This document shows, one piece after another, positions 16,511 to 23,865 of a stretch of 29,864 nt of DNA (position 1 is the first letter of the stretch; each line of letters opens with the position of its first letter). This stretch comes from CAZXFA01 sp964640085. GTDB lineage: Bacteria; Actinomycetota; UBA4738; HRBIN12. The stretch is from the NCBI GenBank assembly GCA_964640085.1, contig CAZXFA010000029.1, forward strand, positions 1 through 29,864, read 5' to 3'. The position numbers and the translations under genes are program-made. Below the pieces are notes generated by a model that saw only the letters and a program-made list of their open reading frames with translations, was not told the DNA's origin and did no database searches.

Positions 16511-16746
16511 CGAGCCTTGCGGACCACGAAGCGCGCGAAGTCGCCCTCCTCGACGACCTCCACGAGCTCGTGCCCGGCCTTGCTGATCCAGGCCGGGATG
16601 TCGGTCTTCGAGCCCTCGTCGGACGAGAGGACCTCGATTATGGCGCCCACCTCGTTCTCGCGGATCGCCCCGATCAGGCTCATCAGCGGCCCGGGGCACG
16701 GCATGCCGCGGGCATCGATCGAGCGGGTCACGTTCGCGGTGGTCAT
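16507..16746 (-). CDS. TusA-family sulfur carrier protein (first copy)
   Basis: A 79-residue TusA-like protein with ATG at 16746 and GGAGGGG 5 nt upstream; that site overlaps the end of the preceding gene. Signature IDARGMPCPGPLMSLIGAI: the cysteine of CPGP is the sulfur-carrying residue. The rest (GAIIEVLSSDEGSKTDIPAW, then ISKAGHELVEV and FARFVVRKAR) matches the family. The CPGP form is common in TusA proteins encoded beside DsrE proteins. It lies 13 nt after the first DsrE gene and overlaps the flavoprotein gene by 4 nt, so translation is coupled. Confidence 0.92.
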   Translation of the reverse strand: MTTANVTRSIDARGMPCPGPLMSLIGAIRENEVGAIIEVLSSDEGSKTDIPAWISKAGHELVEVVEEGDFARFVVRKAR

Positions 16747-16759
16747 CGTTGCCCCTCCT

Positions 16760-17164
16760 TCAGATGAAGGTCACCGGGCCGTCGGCGTCCATGAAGAACG
16801 AGGCGACCCCTTCCTGTCCGTCCACCAGCGGGTCCAGATCCTCGACCGCGAGCCCGAACATCTCCATCGAGAGCGAGCACGCGTGGATCCGCACCTCGCC
16901 GATCTCCTTGGCCTGCCGGAGGATCTCGCTCCAGTGCTGCCCGCCGTGACGCTGATACGCCTCGGCACCCTCGGGCCCCGCCTCGGGCGCCACGCCGTGG
17001 TCCTTGTGGATCCGGTCGGCGCGGAACGCGTCCAGGGCCCAGTATTGGAGGAAGACGTTCACCTTCCGGCCCATCGCGGCCGCGCCAGCGGTGAGCACGG
17101 CGGCGGCGTTCAACTTGTCGTCGGTGCCAGAGAACAGCACCATCGAGAAGGTCGAGTCGTCCAT
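16760..17164 (-). CDS. DsrE-family protein (first gene of sulfur operon)
   Basis: A 134-residue protein with ATG at 17164 and AGGGG 6 nt upstream. The frame is open much further upstream, but that part is low-complexity shadow sequence. Features: STFSMVLFSGTDDKLNAAAV at the N-terminus, AAAMGRKVNVFLQYWALDAF, and the conserved cysteine in VRIHACSLSMEMFGL, the probable persulfide site; it ends in GPVTFI. These fit the DsrE/DsrF-like family, as does the last gene of the operon. It leads a five-gene unit with short gaps or overlaps. It is divergent from the Na/Pi-type membrane protein gene, and the roughly 200-bp gap contains a strong inverted repeat. Confidence 0.87.
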   Translation of the reverse strand: MDDSTFSMVLFSGTDDKLNAAAVLTAGAAAMGRKVNVFLQYWALDAFRADRIHKDHGVAPEAGPEGAEAYQRHGGQHWSEILRQAKEIGEVRIHACSLSMEMFGLAVEDLDPLVDGQEGVASFFMDADGPVTFI

Positions 17165-17274
17165 CTCGCACCCCTGTCGATACAACGCTTCCCCTACAGG
17201 GTCCCCGCTCCCCCCAACACCCATGAGGGTCGCCCCGCCCGGCGTGGACGGGACCATCGGCCCCGGGGAGACCG

Positions 17275-17314
17275 ACCACCGAGGACCGATGGCGGGCGTC
17301 CGACCCTCGGTGGT
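17275..17314. promoter_or_regulatory. Inverted repeat, candidate operator between the sulfur operon and the transporter gene
   Basis: Perfect 10-bp arms ACCACCGAGG (17275-17284) and CCTCGGTGGT (17305-17314), two helical turns apart (30 bp between arm starts). The right arm ends on the -35 of the plus-strand promoter. That position suits a regulator binding site; an RNA hairpin is unlikely because it lies upstream of the predicted start. No regulator gene is adjacent. Confidence 0.5.
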
Positions 17315-17343
17315 TGTCTGCGCCCGCCCGGAGCCGGTAGCGT
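17314..17343 (+). promoter_or_regulatory. Candidate promoter of the Na/Pi-type membrane protein gene
   Basis: TTGTCT (17314-17319), 18-nt spacer, TAGCGT (17338-17343). The predicted start is near 17350, giving a leader of about 16 nt before the ATG at 17366. The inverted repeat abuts the -35. Confidence 0.5.
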
Positions 17344-17365
17344 GGGCCGCGACCCTTCCAGGCCG

Positions 17366-18583
17366 ATGCCCGACCCCCTCCACGACACCGACGTGCGCGA
17401 CGGCGCGGACCCCGATCCGTCCGGGCCGCGCGTGAGCACCGCTCAGCCGGGGCCCGGGCCGGGCTCGGGCTCGTCCGCCGCGCCCGTTCCACGTGCGCGC
17501 TCCGTCGAGGGTGACTGGCTGGCCCTCGCGGCCAGGATCGCCTTCTTCGTGGTGGCCCTGTTCCTGTTCGTCCTCGCGATCCAGCTCATGAAGGAGGGCG
17601 CCAAGGCGCTGGCGCCGTCGCTCACGGGGAGCCCCCTGTTCAGCAACGCGTTCTCGACCCTCGGCGCGGGGTGGCTCGGCGCCTACGTGGTCCTCTCGGG
17701 ATCGCCGATCGCCGCCGTCGCGCTCAGCCTGTTCGTGGGTGGGGCAACGACGGAGCTCCAGACGTTCACGATGCTGTCCGGCTCGCGTCTGGGCGCCGCA
17801 TTCGTGGTCCTGCTGGTGGGCTTCCTGTACGCGCTCCGCAACCGGGGCCGGGACCGTCGGGAGTCGATCGGCATGGGCGTCCTGGCCCTCGGGCTCACTG
17901 CCGTGGTGTACCTGCCGGGCATGGTGATCGGCTACTGGGTCTTGAGGTCCGGGATGCTCGACGGCATCCGGTGGCACGCCTCGGACGGCGTGCTCTCCAT
18001 CGTCGACTACCTCTGGGGACCGGCCCTGGACGTGCTCACCGCCCTCCCGGGATGGACGCTGCTGCCCCTGGGCCTGGCGATCGTGCTCCTATCGTTCCGG
18101 CTCCTCGACCGGGTCCTCCCGCAGCTCGACGGCGAGCGTCACGGGAGCCGGGTGGCCGAGTGGCTGAAGCGCCCGTGGCCGATGTTCCTCCTCGGCTGCC
18201 TCGTGGCCGCGCTCACGCTATCGGTCTCGGTGGCCCTCACGCTGCTGGTCCCGCTCGCCAGCCGCGGCTACGTCCGCCGCCGCGAGGCGATCCCGTACAT
18301 CATGGGCGCCAACATCACCACGCTCGCCGACACGCTCGTGGCGGCGATGGTGCTCGGCAGCGGCGTGGCTGTGCAGATCGTGCTGGCCCAGGCGATCGCC
18401 GTGGCCCTCGTCTCGCTCCTGTTGCTGGCCCTCGTGTACCGACCGCTCGTGGAGGGCGTCCTGCGCCTGGACGACTGGGTCGTGGCGTCGAACCGGCGCC
18501 TGTGGCTGTTCGTCGCCGGTCTGTTCCTGCTGCCCGCGATGTTCCTCACGTCGGGGATCTGGATCGGCCCGATCGCCAACTGA
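17366..18583 (+). CDS. Na+/phosphate cotransporter-like (PF02690-type) membrane protein
   Basis: A 405-residue integral membrane protein. The first ~48 residues are a Pro/Gly/Ser-rich cytosolic tail (TAQPGPGPGSGSSAAPVP); then about eight to nine hydrophobic helices start at FFVVALFLFVLAIQLMKEGA. Two repeated half-motifs typical of Na/Pi symporters are visible: YVVLSGSPIAAVALSLFVGG in the first half, in place of the QSSS loop, and YIMGANITTLADTLVAAMVL in the second, matching the GANIGTT element. Both are altered from the phosphate-transporter forms, so the substrate may be another anion. Divergent position beside a sulfur operon raises sulfite, thiosulfate or sulfate as options, but this is inference. 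The frame is open far upstream; the ATG at 17366 is the last plausible start before the first helix apart from a GTG near 17432. Confidence 0.68.
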   Translation: MPDPLHDTDVRDGADPDPSGPRVSTAQPGPGPGSGSSAAPVPRARSVEGDWLALAARIAFFVVALFLFVLAIQLMKEGAKALAPSLTGSPLFSNAFSTLGAGWLGAYVVLSGSPIAAVALSLFVGGATTELQTFTMLSGSRLGAAFVVLLVGFLYALRNRGRDRRESIGMGVLALGLTAVVYLPGMVIGYWVLRSGMLDGIRWHASDGVLSIVDYLWGPALDVLTALPGWTLLPLGLAIVLLSFRLLDRVLPQLDGERHGSRVAEWLKRPWPMFLLGCLVAALTLSVSVALTLLVPLASRGYVRRREAIPYIMGANITTLADTLVAAMVLGSGVAVQIVLAQAIAVALVSLLLLALVYRPLVEGVLRLDDWVVASNRRLWLFVAGLFLLPAMFLTSGIWIGPIAN

Positions 18584-18621
18584 TCTGGCCGAGGACGCGG
18601 GGTGGGCATGACGGTTGTCCG

Positions 18622-18693
18622 AGCCGGCGGTCGGATTCGAACCGACGACCTGAGCTTTACAAGAGCCCTGCTCTGCCCCTGAGCTACGCCGGC
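18622..18693 (-). tRNA. tRNA-Thr (anticodon UGU)
   Basis: A complete cloverleaf on the minus strand: acceptor GCCGGCG pairs with CGCCGGC, D-arm GCTC/GAGC, anticodon stem GGGCT/AGCTC with one G-U pair, loop CTTGTAA giving anticodon UGU for the Thr codon ACA, and T-arm GTCGG-TTCGAAT-CCGAC. The discriminator is U and CCA is not encoded. Its first 10 nt overlap the end of rlmB on the same strand, so it is probably cut out of the rlmB transcript. Confidence 0.95.
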
Positions 18694-19442
18694 GGTGTCC
18701 CGAGTCTACGCGCCGCGCGTGAGGGCAGGACGTAGGAGTACAGGACGGCGGCGAGCGCCGCTGCGGCGTTCAGCGAGCCCACCTGTCCTCGCATCGGGAG
18801 CGAGACCAGCTCGTCGCACGCCTCCCGGGTCAGCCGGGCCAGACCCTTCCGTTCCGCGCCGACGACCACCGCGAGCTTCCCGCCCGGGGCACCCTCCTCG
18901 TAGACGGTGCGACCGGCCCGCTCGTCGAGTCCGACGACCGTGAACCCGGCCCCTTGGAGCCGTTCGAGCGCTCTCGGGAGGTTCGCGACCCGAGCGTGCG
19001 GCAGGTGCAGGAGTGCACCGGCCGAGGCCCGCACGGCCGCCGGCGTGACGTCGGCCGATCGGCGTAGGCGCGTGACGAGCATCGCGGCCCCCGCCGCCTC
19101 CGCGGACCGTGCCGCAGCCCCAAGGTTCTGCGGATCCTCGACCCCATCCAGGACCACGACGAGGTCTTCCTCGCCGAACCGCCAGGAGGAGAGCTCACGC
19201 TCGCCGATCGGGTTCGGGACCTCGATCCGGGCGACCACCCCCTGATGTTCGACAGCCAGTGCGTCAAGCTCTCGTCGGGCGACCCGGCGTGGTTCCAGAC
19301 CGGCACCGGCGCACGCCTCGAGCACGTCGTCCAGCCCCGAGGTGCTACGAGCGGACGCGGCGATCAGAACCTCTCGCGCCCGGCCGGAGCGCAGGGCCTC
19401 GAGCACCGCTCGACGCCCGCCGACGTGGAGGCCGCGACTCAC
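18684..19442 (-). CDS. rlmB: 23S rRNA (guanosine-2'-O-)-methyltransferase RlmB (SpoU/TrmH family)
   Basis: Uses S-adenosylmethionine to methylate the ribose of a 23S rRNA guanosine (G2251 in E. coli). The GTG at 19442 overlaps the ispF stop (GTGA) and gives 252 residues; the open frame continues upstream into ispF, but the N-terminal domain begins at SRGLHVGGRRAVLEALRSG. The SPOUT knot motifs are present: VVLDGVEDPQNLGAAARSAE, LAVVVGAERKGLARL and LPMRGQVGSLNAAAALAAVL. The stop codon TAG lies inside the downstream tRNA-Thr (tRNA positions 8-10), an unusual overlap. It is in the ispD-ispF-rlmB order expected for this block, but without cysS between ispF and rlmB. Confidence 0.93.
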   Translation of the reverse strand: MSRGLHVGGRRAVLEALRSGRAREVLIAASARSTSGLDDVLEACAGAGLEPRRVARRELDALAVEHQGVVARIEVPNPIGERELSSWRFGEEDLVVVLDGVEDPQNLGAAARSAEAAGAAMLVTRLRRSADVTPAAVRASAGALLHLPHARVANLPRALERLQGAGFTVVGLDERAGRTVYEEGAPGGKLAVVVGAERKGLARLTREACDELVSLPMRGQVGSLNAAAALAAVLYSYVLPSRAARRLGTPPA

Positions 19443-19915
19443 GCCGTTCGCACGACCGCGAGCGCCAGGCACCCGATACCCTCGCCGGAGAGGCCCAACC
19501 CCTCGGGACGGGTGGCCTTCACCGACACGCGCTCCATCGGCAGGCCGAGCGCCCGCGCCAACGCCCTCCGGATCTCATCACGACGGGGGGCGATCGTAGG
19601 ACGTTCGGCGATCACCGTGACGTCGGCCGAGGACGGCACCACGCCTCGTTCCGAGAGCATCGACACGACCCGCCCGAGCAGGTCGAGCCCGGCGATGCCC
19701 GCGATCGCCGGATCCGTGTCGGCGAAGTGCTCCCCGACGTCCCCGAGTCCCGCCGCTCCGAGAAGCGCATCACCGAGCGCATGGCATACCGCGTCGCCAT
19801 CCGAATGACCGGCGAGCCCGAGCTCCCCCTCGAACGGGACGCCACCCAGCAGCAAGGGTCGATCCGGCGCCGGCGGATGCACGTCGAACCCCAGACCCAC
19901 GGCGGGCTCGGTCAT
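19439..19915 (-). CDS. ispF: 2-C-methyl-D-erythritol 2,4-cyclodiphosphate synthase
   Basis: MEP-pathway enzyme making the cyclic diphosphate from CDP-ME 2-phosphate; acts as a cytosolic trimer. It has 158 residues, the standard length. The ATG at 19915 overlaps the ispD stop (ATGA). Metal-ligand motif GFDVH (D11, H13), the LLLGGV and LAGHSDGDAVCHALGDALLG stretches with the third metal histidine, HFADTDP, and the C-terminal KATRPEGLGLSGEGIGCLA are all present. It is translationally coupled to ispD upstream and rlmB downstream. Confidence 0.97.
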   Translation of the reverse strand: MTEPAVGLGFDVHPPAPDRPLLLGGVPFEGELGLAGHSDGDAVCHALGDALLGAAGLGDVGEHFADTDPAIAGIAGLDLLGRVVSMLSERGVVPSSADVTVIAERPTIAPRRDEIRRALARALGLPMERVSVKATRPEGLGLSGEGIGCLALAVVRTA

Positions 19916-20598
19916 GGAACCGGCTCCCCCACCACCCGCTCGGCCCTGGCCAGGTCCTCGGCCGTCGTGATCTTGAAGTTCGATGGCTCGCCCTCGACCG
20001 TCACCACGCGGTACCCCGCCCACTCGAGCGAGGCGGCGTCGTCGGTGACCTCGATCCGGGCCTCGGCGGCGCGGGCGTGGGCGTCGCGCAGGGCGCTCGC
20101 GAGGAAGGCCTGTGGGGTCTGGGCCAGCGCGAGTCCCCAGCGCGGCTCGGTCGCCACCACCATCCCATCGCGGACCCGCTTGACGGTGTCGACCACGGGC
20201 AGCACCGGGATCGCGCCGTCGGCACCCCGCGCCTCCAGGGCGGCGACGACGGCCGAGAACAGGCCCGGCGAGGCGAGCGGCCGGGCGGCGTCGTGGCAGA
20301 CCACGATCCGCGTGCCGTCGGGAACCATCCCCAGGGCTGCTCGGACCGAGGCTTGACGCGTGGTGCCCCCCGTCACCACGGCGTGCGTGCCGAACGGCTC
20401 GAGGATCGCGTGTGCGAGATCCTCTGAGCCCGCGGGCGCGGCCACCACCACGGCGTCGATCGCGCCGCTGCCCATAGCGGCGCCCACCGACCGGGCCAGG
20501 ATCGGCCGTCCGCCGAGTCCCACGAACGCCTTGGGCACCGACGGCCCGAGCCGTTCCCCGGTGCCGGCGGCGAGCACGATGGCGACGGCGCCCTCCAC
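19912..20598 (-). CDS. ispD: 2-C-methyl-D-erythritol 4-phosphate cytidylyltransferase
   Basis: MEP-pathway enzyme joining CTP and MEP to give CDP-ME. It has 228 residues with a GTG start at 20598. The nucleotide-binding loop is VLAAGTGERLGPSVPKAF (Arg and Lys that contact CTP); VVTGGTTRQASVRAAL, VVCHDAARPL, PVVDTVKRV and TDDAASLEWAGYRVVTVEG follow as in the family. The GTG is 7 nt after a TAACCT -10 box, so it is read as leaderless. The first three bases of that box are the ancestral stop codon of the decayed PIN/TRAM gene upstream. Confidence 0.96.
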   Translation of the reverse strand: MEGAVAIVLAAGTGERLGPSVPKAFVGLGGRPILARSVGAAMGSGAIDAVVVAAPAGSEDLAHAILEPFGTHAVVTGGTTRQASVRAALGMVPDGTRIVVCHDAARPLASPGLFSAVVAALEARGADGAIPVLPVVDTVKRVRDGMVVATEPRWGLALAQTPQAFLASALRDAHARAAEARIEVTDDAASLEWAGYRVVTVEGEPSNFKITTAEDLARAERVVGEPVP

Positions 20599-20605
20599 GG
20601 GGCCG

Positions 20606-20611
20606 AGGTTA
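20606..20611 (-). promoter_or_regulatory. -10 box, leaderless start of ispD-ispF-rlmB
   Basis: TAACCT on the minus strand, 7 nt before the ispD GTG. It gives the ispDF-rlmB-tRNA unit its own start independent of the upstream pseudogene. Confidence 0.6.
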
Positions 20612-21714
20612 CCGGAGCGCCGACGAGGAAAGGCTCGGGAAGACCATCCGGCCGGTGGTCGTATTGATCACGTTCCGCACGACGATCCCGACCTCCTCGC
20701 CGACATGCTCGGTCGCCGACTCCACCACCACCATCGTCCCGTCCTCGAGGTAGCCGACCGCCTAGCCTCGCTCTCGCCCCTCCTTGACGAGCTCCAGCAT
20801 GAGCTCGTCGCGGGGCCGACGGGCAGTCGGAACGCCACCGCGAGATCGTTCAGGCTCGGCACCGGCACCGAGAGCGCCTGGGCGACCTTGGCGAGGTTGT
20901 GGTCCGTCGCGATCAGGGAGGCCCCGCTCTCCCTCGCGAGCTGCACAAGCGCCGCATCCACGTCCGGAGCGTCGTCGTCTTCCACGAGGTGGACGGCGAC
21001 CGTGGCAGCGCTCTTGAGCTCACCCAACGTGTCGAGGCCACGGCGACCGCGACCGCGCCGCTCGGGATCGGAGGAGTGGGCCACGGTCTGGAGCTCTCGG
21101 AGGACACCGGTGTGGATGAGCAGGTCGCCTCCCAGGAACCCGGCCTCGATCAGGTCGAGGATGCGGCCGTCGATCAGTGCGCGCGTGTCCACCACGCTGA
21201 CGTCCCCCCGCGAGGCGGCGGCCCTGGGCTTGAGCCCGATCAGACCGAACAGCTCGTTGGTCTTCGTCCGGCCCACGCGATAACCGACGTGCCCGAGGGT
21301 CACGTAGGTGAAGGCGACCGTGGTCCACGCGGTGAGCGGTGGGAGCCGGAGGACCCAACGGTGAGGAGCGCCGCGAGCGCCAGCCCGGAGAGCAGCCCGC
21401 CGAGACCGGCGACGATCTCGGCCGCGGGGACCCGCCGGAGCTCCTCCTCCATCGTTCGGACGGCCGTGGCCGTCTGACGTCCGAGGACCCCGCCGACGAC
21501 GAACCCAGCCCCCGAACCGAGCATGACGCCGAGGATGGCGCGATGGATCCCGGAGAGATACGTCGAGGGCGATCACGTGGCCGGCCGCCGCGAACAGGAC
21601 GACGAAGATCAGGCGGACGAACTCGACCAGGCGTTCCCGAGGGAGCGCTGGGCGGGCGTGGATGGGATCGGCACAGCCGCGACCGTGCCTCGACCGGGCA
21701 CCGGGCACGAGCAT
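20609..21714 (-). pseudogene. Decayed PIN/TRAM-domain membrane protein (YacL type)
   Basis: Reading three frames in turn reconstructs a full YacL-like protein: membrane segment LVEFVRLIFVVLFAAAGHVI from base 21630, a second membrane part with MLGSGAGFVVGGVLGRQTAT and ELRRVPAAEIVAGLGGLLSG, then YRVGRTKTNELFGLIGLKPR, a PIN nuclease domain (DTRALIDGRILDLIEAGFLG, IHTGVLRELQTVAHS, SLIATDHNLAKVAQAL) and a TRAM end (VGYLEDGTMVVVE, VGIVVRNVINTTTGRMVF). Four lesions break it: an extra base near 21561, a lost base near 21353-21360, a lost base near 20810-20812 (VGP-DEL, where G is expected), and TAG at 20762-20764 where Gln is expected. The ancestral TAA is at 20609-20611. The start is uncertain: the ATG at 21714 is the only upstream Met in frame. 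Flanking genes are intact, which argues against general sequencing error. Confidence 0.88.
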
Positions 21715-21838
21715 CTCCCAAGGTGCCTCGACGCGCGTGGCCCCGGACTTGACCCAGATGGCCTACTTCTTCCGGCCGACCGAGTTCGGCCGCCTCTCGC
21801 CGGCGGCCTCTCGGGCCTGCCTCTTCGGACCTGCGCTC

Positions 21839-22348
21839 TCACGCCTCCGCCATCGCCCTGGCGAGGTGGGACTCGTCCAGAACCTTGTCGATCATGGCCT
21901 CCGCGCTGGCCTCATCGCCGCCGGTGGCGTAGGTGAGCTCGGAGACCAGGATCTGGCGCGCCTTGGTGATCATCCGCTTCTCGCCGGCGGACAGGCCACG
22001 ATCTCGCTCGCGGATCGACAGGTTCCGAACGACCTCGGCCACCTGGTAGATGTCTCCCGAGCGGAGCTTCTCGATGTTGTTCTTGAACCGGCGGCTCCAG
22101 TTGGAGGCCATCTTGGTCTCGTCCTCCTGGAGCACCTTGAGGACCTTCTTGACCTCGTTCTTGCTCACGACGGACCGGAGCCCGACCTCTTCGGTGCTTT
22201 CGATCGGGATCATCAGCGTGAGCTCGCCGTAGGAGACCCGCAGCTTGAAGTACTTGCGCTTCTCCCCGTCGAACTCGCGTACGCAAAGGTCCTCGATCAC
22301 TGCCGCGCCGTGTTCCGGATGAACAACCGTGTCGCCTTTGCGGAACAC
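21839..22348 (-). CDS. carD: CarD-family RNA polymerase-binding transcription factor
   Basis: Binds the RNA polymerase beta subunit and stabilises open promoter complexes, especially at rRNA genes. It has 169 residues from the GTG at 22348, which has a GGGGGG-type Shine-Dalgarno 5 nt upstream; the frame is open to 22423, but known CarD proteins begin at this point. The N-terminal RID/Tudor-like domain is FRKGDTVVHPEHGAAVIEDL through LTLMIPIESTEEVGLRSVV. The C-terminal helical domain includes the conserved W in MASNWSRRFKNNIEKLRSGD, then VAEVVRNLSIRERDRGLSAG and KARQILVSELTYA. It lies between radA and the PIN/TRAM pseudogene, in the usual order. Confidence 0.96.
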   Translation of the reverse strand: MFRKGDTVVHPEHGAAVIEDLCVREFDGEKRKYFKLRVSYGELTLMIPIESTEEVGLRSVVSKNEVKKVLKVLQEDETKMASNWSRRFKNNIEKLRSGDIYQVAEVVRNLSIRERDRGLSAGEKRMITKARQILVSELTYATGGDEASAEAMIDKVLDESHLARAMAEA

Positions 22349-22393
22349 AAAGACCCCCCTCGGATCGTGATGTGGTGCTTGCCGAACCCCGCC

Positions 22394-22423
22394 AGGGTAG
22401 CACGCGGGCGCCTTGCGCCGCAA
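22394..22423 (-). promoter_or_regulatory. Candidate carD promoter
   Basis: On the minus strand TTGCGG (22423-22418), 18-nt spacer, TACCCT (22399-22394). The predicted leader before the GTG at 22348 is about 38 nt. Pattern match only. Confidence 0.5.
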
Positions 22424-22437
22424 ATCAAAAGCGCAGG

Positions 22438-23826
22438 TCAGAGGCCATTTCCGGCCTCAGAGGACCCTCCGGTCGACCCAGGGGTGAGGGCGGCCATGGA
22501 TCGCTTCGTCGGACCCGCTACCCAGGTCAGCGCATCCCGGACGTGCCGGACCGGGATCACGCGAACACCATCGCGCTCATCGGTTCCCGACGGTGCGAGG
22601 ACGGTGCGGATGCCCGCCGCCTCGGCCGCCGCCAGACGCTGGTCGACCCCCGGTACCGTCCGGACGAGCCCGGTCAGCGACACCTCGCCGACGAACGCCG
22701 CCGCGGGTGCGGGCACACCGGTGGCCGCCGACGCGAGGGCGGCGGCGATGGCCAGGTCGCAGGCCGGGTCCTCGACGCGAACGCCTCCCGCGGAGGCTCC
22801 GAACAGCTCGGTCCTGGCCAAGGGGATCCCGACCCGGGCCAGGACGGCCGCCACGAGGTGGAAACGGCGCTGATCCAGACCGGTGACCTGGCGCCGCGCG
22901 GGACCGTCGGTGGGCGCCACCAGGGCCTGGACCTCGACGGCCAGGGCGCGGCGGCCCGCCCTGGGGAGCGCGACGGCGGCCCCGGGCTCTCGATCGCCGG
23001 AGACGAGCAGGGCACCCGGGTCGATCTCGCGTAGCCCCGCGGTCGACATCTCGAACCAGGCCACCTCGCCCTCGGCCCCGAAGCGGTTCTTGCCGCCGGA
23101 GAGCATCCGCAGCCCCGACCGGGGATCGCCCTCGAACGTCAGCACGACGTCGACGGCGTGCTCGAGCGCGCGGGGTCCCGCCAGGTCGCCGTCCTTGGTG
23201 ACGTGTCCCGTGAGGAGCACGGCGACCCCCGCCTCCTTCGCGAGCCCGACGAGCGCATCGGTGCACGCCCGTACCTGCGAGGGCCCCCCCGGGACCTGCC
23301 CGGCGTCGGGATCGCGGAGCGCCTGGACCGAGTCGACCGCGAGCAGGAACGGCTCGGCCGAGCGCGCCGCCTCAAGGACCGAGGGCAACTCCCGACCCGG
23401 CACGAACGCGACCGCGTCCCCCGCGATCCCCAGCCGATGGACTCGGCCCGCGACCTGACGGCGGGACTCCTCGCTGGAGGCCAGGAGGCAGGGGAGCCCG
23501 GCAGCCGACAGGTTCGCCACCAACTGGAGGAGAAGGGTCGACTTGCCGATGCCGGGCTCGCCCGCGAGGAGGGCCACGGTGGCGGGCACCAGGCCCCCGC
23601 CGAGCACCCGGTCCACCCCGGGGAACCCGGTGGAGACCCGGCGCTCGTCGCCCCGCTCGTGCTCGAGCGTCCGGACGACGACCGGGCTCGTGCTCGCGCC
23701 GCGGGCCGTGTCGGCTGCTCGTTGCTCGATCGTCCCCCAGGCGCCGCACCCCGGACAACGACCCGCCCACCGGGCTAGCTGTTGGCCGCAGTCACGACAC
23801 GTCGAAACGGTCCGCGCCCTGCCCAT
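22438..23826 (-). CDS. radA: DNA repair protein RadA/Sms
   Basis: ATP-dependent branch-migration protein of recombinational repair and transformation. It has 462 residues from the ATG at 23826. Zinc finger C10-x2-C13-x10-C24-x2-C27 (CRDCG...CPGCG), Walker A GEPGIGKST at 89-97, Walker B-like FLLAVDSVQAL, the RadA-specific KNRFG at 246-250, and a Lon-protease-like C-terminal domain (RRFHLVAAVLARVGIPLA, AFVGEVSLTGLVR). The last ~20 residues are a Ser/Gly-rich tail. The TAGGGT box 6 nt before the ATG supports this start over the internal STCRDCG position. disA, often next to radA, is absent. Confidence 0.96.
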   Translation of the reverse strand: MGRARTVSTCRDCGQQLARWAGRCPGCGAWGTIEQRAADTARGASTSPVVVRTLEHERGDERRVSTGFPGVDRVLGGGLVPATVALLAGEPGIGKSTLLLQLVANLSAAGLPCLLASSEESRRQVAGRVHRLGIAGDAVAFVPGRELPSVLEAARSAEPFLLAVDSVQALRDPDAGQVPGGPSQVRACTDALVGLAKEAGVAVLLTGHVTKDGDLAGPRALEHAVDVVLTFEGDPRSGLRMLSGGKNRFGAEGEVAWFEMSTAGLREIDPGALLVSGDREPGAAVALPRAGRRALAVEVQALVAPTDGPARRQVTGLDQRRFHLVAAVLARVGIPLARTELFGASAGGVRVEDPACDLAIAAALASAATGVPAPAAAFVGEVSLTGLVRTVPGVDQRLAAAEAAGIRTVLAPSGTDERDGVRVIPVRHVRDALTWVAGPTKRSMAALTPGSTGGSSEAGNGL

Positions 23827-23832
23827 GGCGCG

Positions 23833-23838
23833 ACCCTA
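23833..23838 (-). promoter_or_regulatory. -10 box, leaderless start of radA
   Basis: TAGGGT on the minus strand, 6 nt before the ATG at 23826, with no Shine-Dalgarno in between. It is divergent from the TATACT box at 23866. Confidence 0.6.
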
Positions 23839-23865
23839 GCGCCCAGGTCTGACAGCCCGACCGCG

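Noticed and set aside
15428..17365. Long upstream extension of the Na/Pi-type membrane protein frame
   Set aside because: It is antisense to the sulfur operon; transporter similarity begins only after the ATG at 17366.
21773..21808. Two overlapping GC hairpins downstream of carD resembling an attenuator
   Set aside because: Arms are only 7 bp in very GC-rich sequence, there is no U-tract, and the downstream gene is a pseudogene.
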